From Verrucomicrobiales bacterium (lineage in GTDB: Bacteria; Verrucomicrobiota; Verrucomicrobiia; Verrucomicrobiales; DEV007): a stretch of DNA of 64,000 nucleotides. Made by a program: the position numbers and the translations under genes. Shown here one piece after another: positions 54,692-62,099 of this stretch (the first letter of the stretch is position 1; each line of letters starts with the position of its first letter). Below the pieces are notes generated by a model. That model searched no databases, was not told where the DNA came from, and saw only the letters and a program-made list of their open reading frames with translations. The stretch is from the NCBI GenBank assembly GCA_029213005.1, contig JARGPI010000005.1, positions 1-64,000 of the forward strand, read 5' to 3'.

Positions 54692-55735
54692 ATGAAGAAA
54701 CTCCCCTGGAGATCTGCTTTTTATCTGGTCGTATTGCTTTACCTCTTTATTGATTTAAAGACCTGCAATGGACCGTTGAAACGGAAAATTGCCGAGTCAC
54801 GCCCCTCTTCATCCATCACCTTGGAAAAGGCCCGGCAGCTCGGCTGGGTCGCCCTCGTAAACCAGGAGCCGATCACTCAAAACCAGCTCAATCTCGCTGT
54901 GGCGCGGCATCTTTATCAGCGCGGCAAATCGTTCGAAGAAACCCCGGAAAAGGCTCTCCTCCAGATCAAGCGGGCCTCGCTCCGGGGCCTGATCGACGAT
55001 GTCATGATCAGGCAATATGCCGACGGGGTGGATTTCGAAGCCCCGGATGAGGAAAAGGCAGCCTTTATCCAGTCCTGGGAAAATCAGTTCCATAACAAAC
55101 GGGAACTGGCTGATCGAACCGAGTTCCAGGAGCTTTCCGAAACTGAGGTAAAGGAACAACTTGGAAAAATCTGGTCCCGGAAAAGGTGGCTCGAAAAACG
55201 GATCGAACCGGGCTTGGGTGTCACCGACGAGGAGGTCAAATCGTGGTTCGAAGCCAATCGCGACAACGAATCGCTAAAAGAACCCGAAAAAATCCGGGCC
55301 CGTCAGATTTTCATCAGCACCGTCGAGGAGGACGGCGATGAACAGGAAGCGGCAATCAAGACGGCCCATCGTCGAATCACCGAAGATGAGGAGGATTTTG
55401 CTGAAGTGGCCCGCGAACTCTCTGAAGATGAGAGAACCCGGGAACACGGTGGTGACCTAAACTGGTTCAGCCGCAAGCGGGTCCCCGATGAGTTTGCCAA
55501 GGTGGTTTTTGATCAAACCGTCAACCAGATTGGAGAACCCTTTAAGACCAAAATCGGCTGGCATCTCGTCGAAGTGACCGACCACCAACCGGCCCGGCCC
55601 GTGAATTTCGAAGACGTTGCTGAAGAAATCAAAATCCACCTGCTGAATGAGCAGAAAGTGGATAAAGTGAACGAGCTGCTCGGAAAGCTCCGGAAAGTCG
55701 CTCACATCATCGTTTTTACCGAAAATCTGAATTAA
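54692..55735 (+). CDS. membrane-anchored PpiC-type peptidyl-prolyl isomerase
   Basis: A 347-residue foldase. An N-terminal TM (SAFYLVVLLYLFIDL) anchors it; a SurA/PrsA-like helical domain (about 45-185) precedes a parvulin domain (about 195-300): KIRARQIFISTVEE, FAEVARELSEDERTREHGGD, LNWFSRKRVPDEFA and FKTKIGWHLVEVTDH. It helps fold exported proteins in the periplasm. It starts five bases after metF (TTG 54683 would overlap metF). Its 3' end is followed by GTAC copy 5. Confidence 0.88.
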   Translation: MKKLPWRSAFYLVVLLYLFIDLKTCNGPLKRKIAESRPSSSITLEKARQLGWVALVNQEPITQNQLNLAVARHLYQRGKSFEETPEKALLQIKRASLRGLIDDVMIRQYADGVDFEAPDEEKAAFIQSWENQFHNKRELADRTEFQELSETEVKEQLGKIWSRKRWLEKRIEPGLGVTDEEVKSWFEANRDNESLKEPEKIRARQIFISTVEEDGDEQEAAIKTAHRRITEDEEDFAEVARELSEDERTREHGGDLNWFSRKRVPDEFAKVVFDQTVNQIGEPFKTKIGWHLVEVTDHQPARPVNFEDVAEEIKIHLLNEQKVDKVNELLGKLRKVAHIIVFTENLN

Positions 55736-55744
55736 GCGCTCACT

Positions 55745-55777
55745 GTACCCTGTACAGTCCGGGAGTGTACAGGGTAC
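55745..55777. repeat. Dispersed GTAC element, copy 5
   Basis: Units GTACCCTGTAC (55745-55755) and GTACAGGGTAC (55767-55777) with an 11-bp spacer, nine bases after the foldase stop codon and between convergent genes. On the plus strand it is followed by TTTTT, so here it also looks like a Rho-independent terminator. Confidence 0.85.
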
Positions 55778-55803
55778 AATTTTTCAAAGGCGCCTGAAAA
55801 TAT

Positions 55804-57345
55804 CTATTTCTCGTCGGCGAGACCGTCCATTTTACTGGCATTGGCACCTTTAGGAGCCTTCGGCCAGGGTGTTTCGCCGGGAGCCCATTCCTTGGGCTGA
55901 GTTTCTCTCATCGCATCAACTGCTTTCACGAGCCACTCCGGTGGATTCTCATTTTCCGCCTGTCCGTACACGTAGGGAAGTGGTGGTTCCATCAGCAGCG
56001 GCTTATCCCCGAGGGGTGGACGCTCATTACCGACGGAATCGACTCGCTCTTTCAAGGTTTTCACCAAATCAGGATTCGCCTTCGCGATGTCATTTTGCTC
56101 GGCAGGATCGTTCACGATGTCGTAAAGGGCATCGCCCATCAGCTTGTAGTTCCCGCTCCGGATCGTGGGTAGCCTGACGCTCCCTTTCACGTCGTAAACA
56201 ATCTCTTCACGGGGACTTTCCGCACCGGCAAAAAGCATTTTCGTCATGTCGAAAGCATCGACTTTTTTCTCCTGCTCGTGACTTCCACCAGCGAGGTTGA
56301 TGAAGGTGGAGTAAAAATCGGTGATAAACATCATCCCGTCATTCGTGGCTCCAGCCTCGGTCTGACCGGGCCAGCGAAGGATACAGGGCTGGCGAACACC
56401 GCCTTCAAAAGTGGTATTTTTCGTCCCCCGGTAGGGATGACTCATCTCTTCGAGAACCGGGCCGTTATCATTGGTCAACACCAGCAGAGTGTTGTCGCGG
56501 AAACCGTTTTTATCGATTGCCTTTACGATTTTACCGATCCCCTGATCCAGACTTTCCAGCATCGCCTCCCGTGGGTCCATGTCCTCTTTCCCCCGGGGAA
56601 CATCAAGCGGGCCGTGCACCGCGTTAAAAGCGACATACATGAAGAATGGCTGATCTTTCTTCTGCTCCCCAATCACCCGAACCGCTTCATCAGCGAAAAG
56701 CTCGGTGGCATATCCCTCTTCCTCAATCGGGGACTGGTTCCGGTGCCAATCGTAAACCGCGAAGCGAGCCGGCGCGTTGTGGACGATCATCTTGTTATAG
56801 TAACCGATACCCCAGCCGTAATGACCGTATTGGTGATCGAACCCCTGCCCCATCGGCAAGTGCTCCGGCAGCCATTCGCCAAGGTGCCACTTTCCGACCA
56901 GAGAAGTGGTGTAGCCGGCCTCTTTGAGAGCCTCGGCAATGGTTCGTTCTTCGGACGCGAGAGCGTGAATCCGGCGGGTTTCAACACCGTCTTTTGTCTT
57001 CGGCAGCGTCAGCCCCAGTTTTTCAAGAAAGCTCGGTTTGCCAAAATCTTCAGTTCTCCAATCGGTCCAGGTTCGAAAGGAATACCGACCGGTCAAAAAA
57101 GCCGATCGGGTCGGGGCACAAACGGAATGAGTATAGAAACTGGAGAGCTTCATCCCCTCGGCAGCAAGCGCGTCCATATTGGGCGTGAGCTCTTTCTTTC
57201 CGCCGTTATATCCCGGCTGAGCCCAACCCATATCATCCGACATGATAAAAACGATGTTGGGTCGACTGCCGGACGGTTCCGCTCCCGACAGAAGGGAGCT
57301 AAAAAGGATAGACAAGCATAGGGTGAAAATTGTCCGGTATTTCAT
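55804..57345 (-). CDS. exported sulfatase (arylsulfatase type, Cys formylglycine precursor)
   Basis: A 513-residue exported sulfatase. A signal peptide (FTLCLSILFSSLLSGAE) precedes the catalytic domain. Metal-binding Asp37/Asp38 are in FIMSDDMGW, and the formylglycine precursor is Cys76 in CAPTRSAFLTG (C-x-P-x-R). GKWHLGEW and TNDNGP supply other active-site residues. Cys is converted to formylglycine by FGE or an anaerobic maturase, neither of which is in the window. It releases sulfate from sulfated glycans or small sulfate esters; the substrate is unknown. One of two sulfatases within 5 kb. Confidence 0.94.
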   Translation of the reverse strand: MKYRTIFTLCLSILFSSLLSGAEPSGSRPNIVFIMSDDMGWAQPGYNGGKKELTPNMDALAAEGMKLSSFYTHSVCAPTRSAFLTGRYSFRTWTDWRTEDFGKPSFLEKLGLTLPKTKDGVETRRIHALASEERTIAEALKEAGYTTSLVGKWHLGEWLPEHLPMGQGFDHQYGHYGWGIGYYNKMIVHNAPARFAVYDWHRNQSPIEEEGYATELFADEAVRVIGEQKKDQPFFMYVAFNAVHGPLDVPRGKEDMDPREAMLESLDQGIGKIVKAIDKNGFRDNTLLVLTNDNGPVLEEMSHPYRGTKNTTFEGGVRQPCILRWPGQTEAGATNDGMMFITDFYSTFINLAGGSHEQEKKVDAFDMTKMLFAGAESPREEIVYDVKGSVRLPTIRSGNYKLMGDALYDIVNDPAEQNDIAKANPDLVKTLKERVDSVGNERPPLGDKPLLMEPPLPYVYGQAENENPPEWLVKAVDAMRETQPKEWAPGETPWPKAPKGANASKMDGLADEK

Positions 57346-57421
57346 GATCCGATCCTGCGGATTTTCCCGGAAAATGCAAGTACTTCCATCGGGCCTGTGA
57401 AACGCTCCCGGGGCGAAGTTT

Positions 57422-58324
57422 TCAGGAAACCAGACTGCCCCGCCCTTTAAAAAAGCGATGCATCACCGGAATGTAATCTTTATCGGTGTAGAGCGGTAGA
57501 TGATCAATCCGCAATTGAGCAAAGGTGGTAGCCAGATTTTGCTGCCACTCAGCCGACAACTGAGCATAAGCCTTTCGCAACCGGGGGTTGGAGGTATTGA
57601 TTTCGACCTGATCCCCCGTCTCCGGATCCTCCATCCGCACGTGCCCGACGGATGGTAGAGCCAGTTCCGCCGGGTCGATCATTTGCAGCGCCACGAGATC
57701 GTGCTTCGCTGCCACACTCTTCAACGTCTTACTGAAATTTTCCTGAAACAGAAAATCGGAAAGCACCATAACCAGCGACCGTTTTCGGACCGCGTTTTTC
57801 AACAAATCGCAGGGTGCCTTCAAGGAAGTCCCCTTTCCTACCGGTTCGTGATGAAGGATCTCACGGATGAGCCGCAGTGCGTGCCCGACTCCTTTCTTGG
57901 GCGGAAGGTAGAGTTCGATGTCATCCGTAAACAGAATTAAACCTACCTTGTCTTTATTCTGCATCGCGGAAAAAGCCATCAGTGCGGCCACTTCTGCCAT
58001 CAACTCCCGTTTGCTTAGATTCACACTCCCGAAATCGCCGGAAGCGCTCACATCGACGCAGATGTAGACGGTCAATTCCCGTTCTTCGACAAAGTTTTTG
58101 ATAAACGGAACCCCCATCCGGGCAGTCACATTCCAGTCAATCGCCCTCACCTCGTCTCCCGGTTGATACTCCCGGAAATCTTCGAAATCGATGCCCTCGC
58201 CTTTAAAACAACTGTGGTACTCCCCTCCGAAACTTTCCCGGACCATGCCCCGGGTGCGCAACTCTATCTTACGCACCTTTTTGAGGAGCTCTTTAACTTC
58301 GCGATTTTTCTGTTCGTCAGACAT
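57422..58324 (-). CDS. DUF58-domain protein
   Basis: A 300-residue cytoplasmic protein of the DUF58/vWA-like family found in MoxR operons. The DUF58 signature is clear: HSCFKGEGIDFEDFREYQPG then DEVRAIDWNVTARMG, with VYICVDVSASGDFG at the vWA metal site (DxSxS). It is usually co-encoded with a MoxR ATPase and BatA-like proteins; here neither MoxR nor transglutaminase is adjacent. It sits between a sulfatase and a DUF6807 gene on the same strand. Confidence 0.88.
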   Translation of the reverse strand: MSDEQKNREVKELLKKVRKIELRTRGMVRESFGGEYHSCFKGEGIDFEDFREYQPGDEVRAIDWNVTARMGVPFIKNFVEERELTVYICVDVSASGDFGSVNLSKRELMAEVAALMAFSAMQNKDKVGLILFTDDIELYLPPKKGVGHALRLIREILHHEPVGKGTSLKAPCDLLKNAVRKRSLVMVLSDFLFQENFSKTLKSVAAKHDLVALQMIDPAELALPSVGHVRMEDPETGDQVEINTSNPRLRKAYAQLSAEWQQNLATTFAQLRIDHLPLYTDKDYIPVMHRFFKGRGSLVS

Positions 58325-58339
58325 GGGGCATCAGCCGGA

Positions 58340-59287
58340 TCACGGCGCCTCGAATGACTCAATTTCCTCTTGAGTCATTTCCCCGGAGCGAATCACCAGC
58401 TTGTATTGAACCTTCAACGGCTCAGCCGGTGAGATATCTTTGAAAAAATAAGAGCCGAACCGCCCATAATCCCGTTCGCTGTAGCGGGCCGGTTTCGGGT
58501 TTTGCGGACTGTCGATGTAAGCCACGGAATATCGATTCCCTCCCGTGACAAAACTCATTCCCTTCCAGGGCAGATCCCGGGTCGTTTCGTTATCGAGTTT
58601 TGAACTCCAGTTGATCGTCTTTCCGGGCGCTGCTTTCCCCGATCCGGGTCGGATGTAATAGGTTTGTTTCGCGGTACTCTCCGCCACCTCGTTATTAGCC
58701 CGGAACTGAAAGCCCGCATGCTGGGGATCGCCATCGACCCGCATCGCAGGATGAAGCGGGGTGACCACGGAATCAAAATCGACAACCAGATCGCCATTCC
58801 CTTTTTTAGAGAAAGTCAGCGTCCTTACTTCGGTGGCAAACTCCGCACCTTCGTTGTCAATCCAGGCGATTTCCGAAGTCATCGAAGCGGATTTTTCATC
58901 AGCCGATTTTTTGATCAGTTTCTTATGAACCTGATGCGCTTTCTTACAATGCCAGGTATCGATATTTTTATGAACCTTCCCTTCACTGTCGGTATAGCTG
59001 CATTTCGAGAAACCAAAATAGATTCCCCGGTGATGAGGAAACTTGCCGCCCGGACCTTTGGTAATGAAATCTTTACCGTCAGCATCGAAGACATGATGGA
59101 ATGGCTTATAGGTATCATGCCGCCGCTCAGGGCTGCTCTCGTCGATCGCTTCGTACTGATATCGAATCACGGGGACACCGTCGATCCGAAGGTCCATATA
59201 CTTACCTTCCGTGTCGTGCCACGAGTAGTCAGAGGCGAAAGAAGCCGTTGCGGTTAGAATAACAATAAGTGATAACCAGGTTTTCAT
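58340..59287 (-). CDS. exported DUF6807 (PmoA-like) family protein
   Basis: A 315-residue exported protein with a signal peptide (TWLSLIVILTATASFASDYS). The body matches the DUF6807/PmoA family: VIRYQYEAIDESSPERRHDTYKPFHHVF, GPGGKFPHHRGIYFGFSKCS, and HAGFQFRANNEV. The family is common in Planctomycetota and Verrucomicrobiota near sulfatases and Gfo/Idh/MocA genes and has no settled function. Clustered His residues (FHHVF, HHRG) suggest a metal or sugar site. It lies 11 bp downstream of the second sulfatase gene and 15 bp upstream of DUF58, so they are likely co-transcribed. Confidence 0.85.
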   Translation of the reverse strand: MKTWLSLIVILTATASFASDYSWHDTEGKYMDLRIDGVPVIRYQYEAIDESSPERRHDTYKPFHHVFDADGKDFITKGPGGKFPHHRGIYFGFSKCSYTDSEGKVHKNIDTWHCKKAHQVHKKLIKKSADEKSASMTSEIAWIDNEGAEFATEVRTLTFSKKGNGDLVVDFDSVVTPLHPAMRVDGDPQHAGFQFRANNEVAESTAKQTYYIRPGSGKAAPGKTINWSSKLDNETTRDLPWKGMSFVTGGNRYSVAYIDSPQNPKPARYSERDYGRFGSYFFKDISPAEPLKVQYKLVIRSGEMTQEEIESFEAP

Positions 59288-59298
59288 AAATCAAATAA

Positions 59299-60834
59299 TC
59301 AGGGTGCTGTCAGCTTCATCTCTACCATCTGAGCCTTGGTCCGGCGAGGGCGCACTCGCGCGGGAGTCGGCAATCCAGTAACCCTGTCAAATTCATCCGC
59401 AGTTCGTAACGCTGGCGGGGAGTCTTCGTGAACCGTCTCCCATCCTTTCAACGCCGACCGCATCGCCAATACCACCGAGGCATAGCGGGGATCAGCGGCT
59501 ACATTATTCAGCTCGAAGGGATCTTCTTCCGTATCGTAAAGTTCCTCTTTGTCGCGCGGAGCGACGAAACAGGCTAACTGATGAGGTAACAGCTTCTTTT
59601 CCCTTCCCAGTCGCTTCATTTCTTCATAAGTAGGGCTTCTCACCGCATCAGCCGGTGGAGTCAGCGGCAGATCATCGTAATAGTTACGAATATACTTGTA
59701 GCGCTTATTTCGTACCGCCCGGGCGTGATCTTCGAAATCGTGCCAGTTTTTCTCGGCATAAATATATTCACGCCCCGGTTTAGTCGGGTCGATAAGTTGC
59801 GGCAGAAAGCTGCGCCCTTTGAACAATGGACTGATACTTTCAATCTTCGCTATTTCCATACAGGTCCTTGCGATATCCACCGAACTCACGATCTCACCAC
59901 AAACCGAACCGGCCTCAACCACATCGGGCCAGCGCACCAGAAAGGGACTGCGAATTCCACTATCATAAAGGGTGGTTTTATCCCGGGGAAAAGGGCGCCC
60001 GTTGTCGGATATGAAACAGATCATCGTGTTTTCATCGATCCCCTGCTCCTTTAACTTATCCAGAACCAGTCCGACATACTTATCGAGTCGGATAATCTCA
60101 TCATAGTAGAGTTGATAATCCTTTCTCACCTCCGCCGTGTCGGGATGATAGGGCGGAATTTTAACGCTCTCCGCCGTCGCCGCATTGGGAACAATTCCAT
60201 CATGATACGGGCGGTGCGGATCCAAAGCCGCCAGCCACACAAAGAACGGTTTCGACTTTTCCCGACCATCGATCAGGTCCATCCAATCCGCACATCCACT
60301 CTGCGCTTCACCGGCAAGAGTTTCTTTAAATTTCCCACTGCTGCCGTCCGAACCGGAGGGCAATTGAAATCCGGAAGTGTCCACCTCAATCACTTTATCG
60401 AAACGATCTTTAACCGCATCGCCGAGATGCCATTTACCAGCAGCCCCGGTCCAGTAGCCCGCCGCCTTTAGCTTCTCCACAAAAGTAATTTTTTCCTTGG
60501 GCAGAGGCCAGTGCAGTTCATCCGCATCGGTCGTGGTCGGGTACTGTCCCGTTATTATACTGGCGCGACTCGGGCTGCAGGAACTGACCGTGACAAAGCC
60601 TTTCTCAAACTTCATTCCTTCGTCCGCGAGACGCTGCAGGTTAGGCGTCGGAATCGATTCATGCCCGTAGGGCGAACTGTCATCCCAGGCCATATCGTCG
60701 GCTATAATTAAAACGATGTTGGGCCGGGAGTCGGACTCGGAAGCCACTGCTGAATTAGCTTCCTGCGAAAAAATCCTGCCAGAAAAAAGAAGGCACCACA
60801 GGATTGTTAGATGGAATAATGGAATACGAAACAT
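59299..60834 (-). CDS. exported sulfatase (heparan-type N-sulfoglucosamine or related)
   Basis: A 511-residue sulfatase with a signal peptide (FRIPLFHLTILWCLLFSGRI). The formylglycine site is C-S-P-S-R (CSPSRASIITGQYP, Cys86), with metal ligands in LIIADDMAWDD and CFISDNGRPFPRDKT. The short N-terminus with ADDMAWDDSSPYGH and the CFISDNGRPFPR stretch resemble the sulfamidase/heparan branch of the S1 family, but assignment is tentative. The ATG at 60834 is chosen over a TTG at 60843. The start of the operon of sulfatase-DUF6807-DUF58 on the minus strand. Confidence 0.92.
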   Translation of the reverse strand: MFRIPLFHLTILWCLLFSGRIFSQEANSAVASESDSRPNIVLIIADDMAWDDSSPYGHESIPTPNLQRLADEGMKFEKGFVTVSSCSPSRASIITGQYPTTTDADELHWPLPKEKITFVEKLKAAGYWTGAAGKWHLGDAVKDRFDKVIEVDTSGFQLPSGSDGSSGKFKETLAGEAQSGCADWMDLIDGREKSKPFFVWLAALDPHRPYHDGIVPNAATAESVKIPPYHPDTAEVRKDYQLYYDEIIRLDKYVGLVLDKLKEQGIDENTMICFISDNGRPFPRDKTTLYDSGIRSPFLVRWPDVVEAGSVCGEIVSSVDIARTCMEIAKIESISPLFKGRSFLPQLIDPTKPGREYIYAEKNWHDFEDHARAVRNKRYKYIRNYYDDLPLTPPADAVRSPTYEEMKRLGREKKLLPHQLACFVAPRDKEELYDTEEDPFELNNVAADPRYASVVLAMRSALKGWETVHEDSPPALRTADEFDRVTGLPTPARVRPRRTKAQMVEMKLTAP

Positions 60835-60882
60835 GCTGCGCAACTGAAGCAGAAATTGCCGTCTTGCGCCAGTGTGAAGTTG

Positions 60883-61524
60883 TCAGAGACCCTGGGTTTC
60901 AGCCTTGATATGGCGGATCAGATAATCGAGCCGGTCCTTCACATAAACAATCTCAAGCAATTCCTGCCGCTGGAAGGCGTCCTCCACAAAATTGTGCCCC
61001 ACCATGTCCGCGATTTCCACCGGGTCACTCAGCATCTCCAGAATTTTTTTCATCGGGGAATTTTTCTTGTCCTTGATTTGGTCCGCATCGATCGCCCGCT
61101 GGCAAAGCGCTACCAATTCGTAGGCGAGATGCTGCTCCCCTTCTTCATCGATCGAAATGTTATCGACCGGGATAATCGTCGCAATCCGGAACGGATAGAC
61201 CTGGTCCCAGCCGATAATTTCGACCCTCTGAAGTCCCTGCAGCATCAAATGGGAGGTCCCGTCGTCATGGCGAATACAGGCTCGAATCAATCCCGCCGTG
61301 AAAATCGGCCTCACCGGATTCGGAGCGGAATCAGGATCCAGTCCGGGAATTGCTGCCGCTACTCCGAACATTCGATCACCCTTCAGAGCGTAGGACAACA
61401 TGTCCCGATAACGCTGTTCAAAAATGAACAATGGCATCAATGAACGGGGAAAATGAGTAGCTTCTCCCAATACCATAATTGGCATACAATCTGGAATCGG
61501 AACGTCTGAGGGTATTTTCTCCAT
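60883..61524 (-). CDS. LON substrate-binding-domain protein
   Basis: A 213-residue stand-alone LON N-terminal domain protein. The pattern PIMVLGEATHFPRSLMPLFIFEQRY is the family start, followed by GLIRACIRHDDGTSHLMLQGLQRVEI. It lacks the ATPase and protease domains of Lon. Such proteins are widespread, cytoplasmic and of unknown role, perhaps binding unfolded protein. It diverges from rpsO over a 149-bp spacer. Confidence 0.88.
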   Translation of the reverse strand: MEKIPSDVPIPDCMPIMVLGEATHFPRSLMPLFIFEQRYRDMLSYALKGDRMFGVAAAIPGLDPDSAPNPVRPIFTAGLIRACIRHDDGTSHLMLQGLQRVEIIGWDQVYPFRIATIIPVDNISIDEEGEQHLAYELVALCQRAIDADQIKDKKNSPMKKILEMLSDPVEIADMVGHNFVEDAFQRQELLEIVYVKDRLDYLIRHIKAETQGL

Positions 61525-61637
61525 TAATTTTCGGAACTATTCACAGTAAAATACGGTTTTCGAACGATCTTTTCCTTTGCATCCTAAAATTTGTGTGATT
61601 TTGTTGGCGCGTTAAGACGAACTAAGTTCAGAAACAC

Positions 61638-61657
61638 CCTTGGCATCAAGGTGATGC
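61638..61657 (+). promoter_or_regulatory. Alternative hairpins in the rpsO leader
   Basis: CCTTG-GCAT-CAAGG (61638-61651) and GCATCA-AGG-TGATGC (61643-61657) are both perfect but mutually exclusive hairpins, 16 bases before the rpsO ATG. S15 is known to autoregulate through its own mRNA leader in several bacteria, with structures that differ between lineages, so this is a candidate S15-binding site. Confidence 0.45.
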
Positions 61658-61673
61658 TATTTAAATCATTCCA

Positions 61674-61931
61674 ATGAGTGAAACTGTAGAAAAGGTAAAG
61701 AAGCATAGGCTTCATGATAACGACACTGGTAGTGCCGACGTTCAAATCGTACGTCTCACAACCCGCATTAAGGAACTGACTGCTCACATGTCAGAAAACA
61801 AGAAAGATGTTTCTTCACGTCGCGGCTTGCTTCGCCTCGTTGCAAGACGCCGGAAGCTTCTCGACTATTTGGCGAGAACCAAGCCAGAGCGTTATTCAGA
61901 ACTTCTTGAATCTCTCGGACTGCGTCGATAG
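61674..61931 (+). CDS. rpsO: 30S ribosomal protein S15
   Basis: A primary 16S rRNA-binding protein, 85 residues. The S15 signature is clear: [20 protein letters not shown], then [29 protein letters not shown], and [12 protein letters not shown] at the end. The usual length is about 89 residues. It is followed by pnp, the classical rpsO-pnp arrangement. Codon use shifts here towards that of highly expressed genes, as it does in pnp. Confidence 0.98.
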   Translation: MSETVEKVKKHRLHDNDTGSADVQIVRLTTRIKELTAHMSENKKDVSSRRGLLRLVARRRKLLDYLARTKPERYSELLESLGLRR

Positions 61932-61949
61932 TTCTCGACGCCCTTACGT

Positions 61950-61995
61950 TCGGGAGATTTTGGTTTTCAGGCACGTCGCCTGAAATCGCTCCCGA
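61950..61995 (+). promoter_or_regulatory. Nested leader hairpin between rpsO and pnp
   Basis: An outer 7-bp stem TCGGGAG/CTCCCGA (61950-61956, 61989-61995) encloses an 8-bp stem TTTCAGGC/GCCTGAAA (61965-61972, 61978-61985) with loop ACGTC. In E. coli a pnp leader hairpin is cut by RNase III and used by PNPase for autoregulation; this structure is in the corresponding place. Confidence 0.55.
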
Positions 61996-62014
61996 GTATT
62001 CTTCTCGAAGGTAA

Positions 62015-62036
62015 CGTCCGGTTTCCGGGCGTTTTT
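62015..62036 (+). terminator. Terminator between rpsO and pnp
   Basis: Stem CGTCCGG/CCGGGCG with a TTT loop, one G-U pair, followed by five T residues. It would end or attenuate rpsO transcription before pnp, as in the E. coli operon. Confidence 0.7.
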
Positions 62037-62099
62037 CGTTTTATCCGAAAGACGATGCAGTCATGCACCGAGGAGTGATTTCAACCAATATAAAAATAC

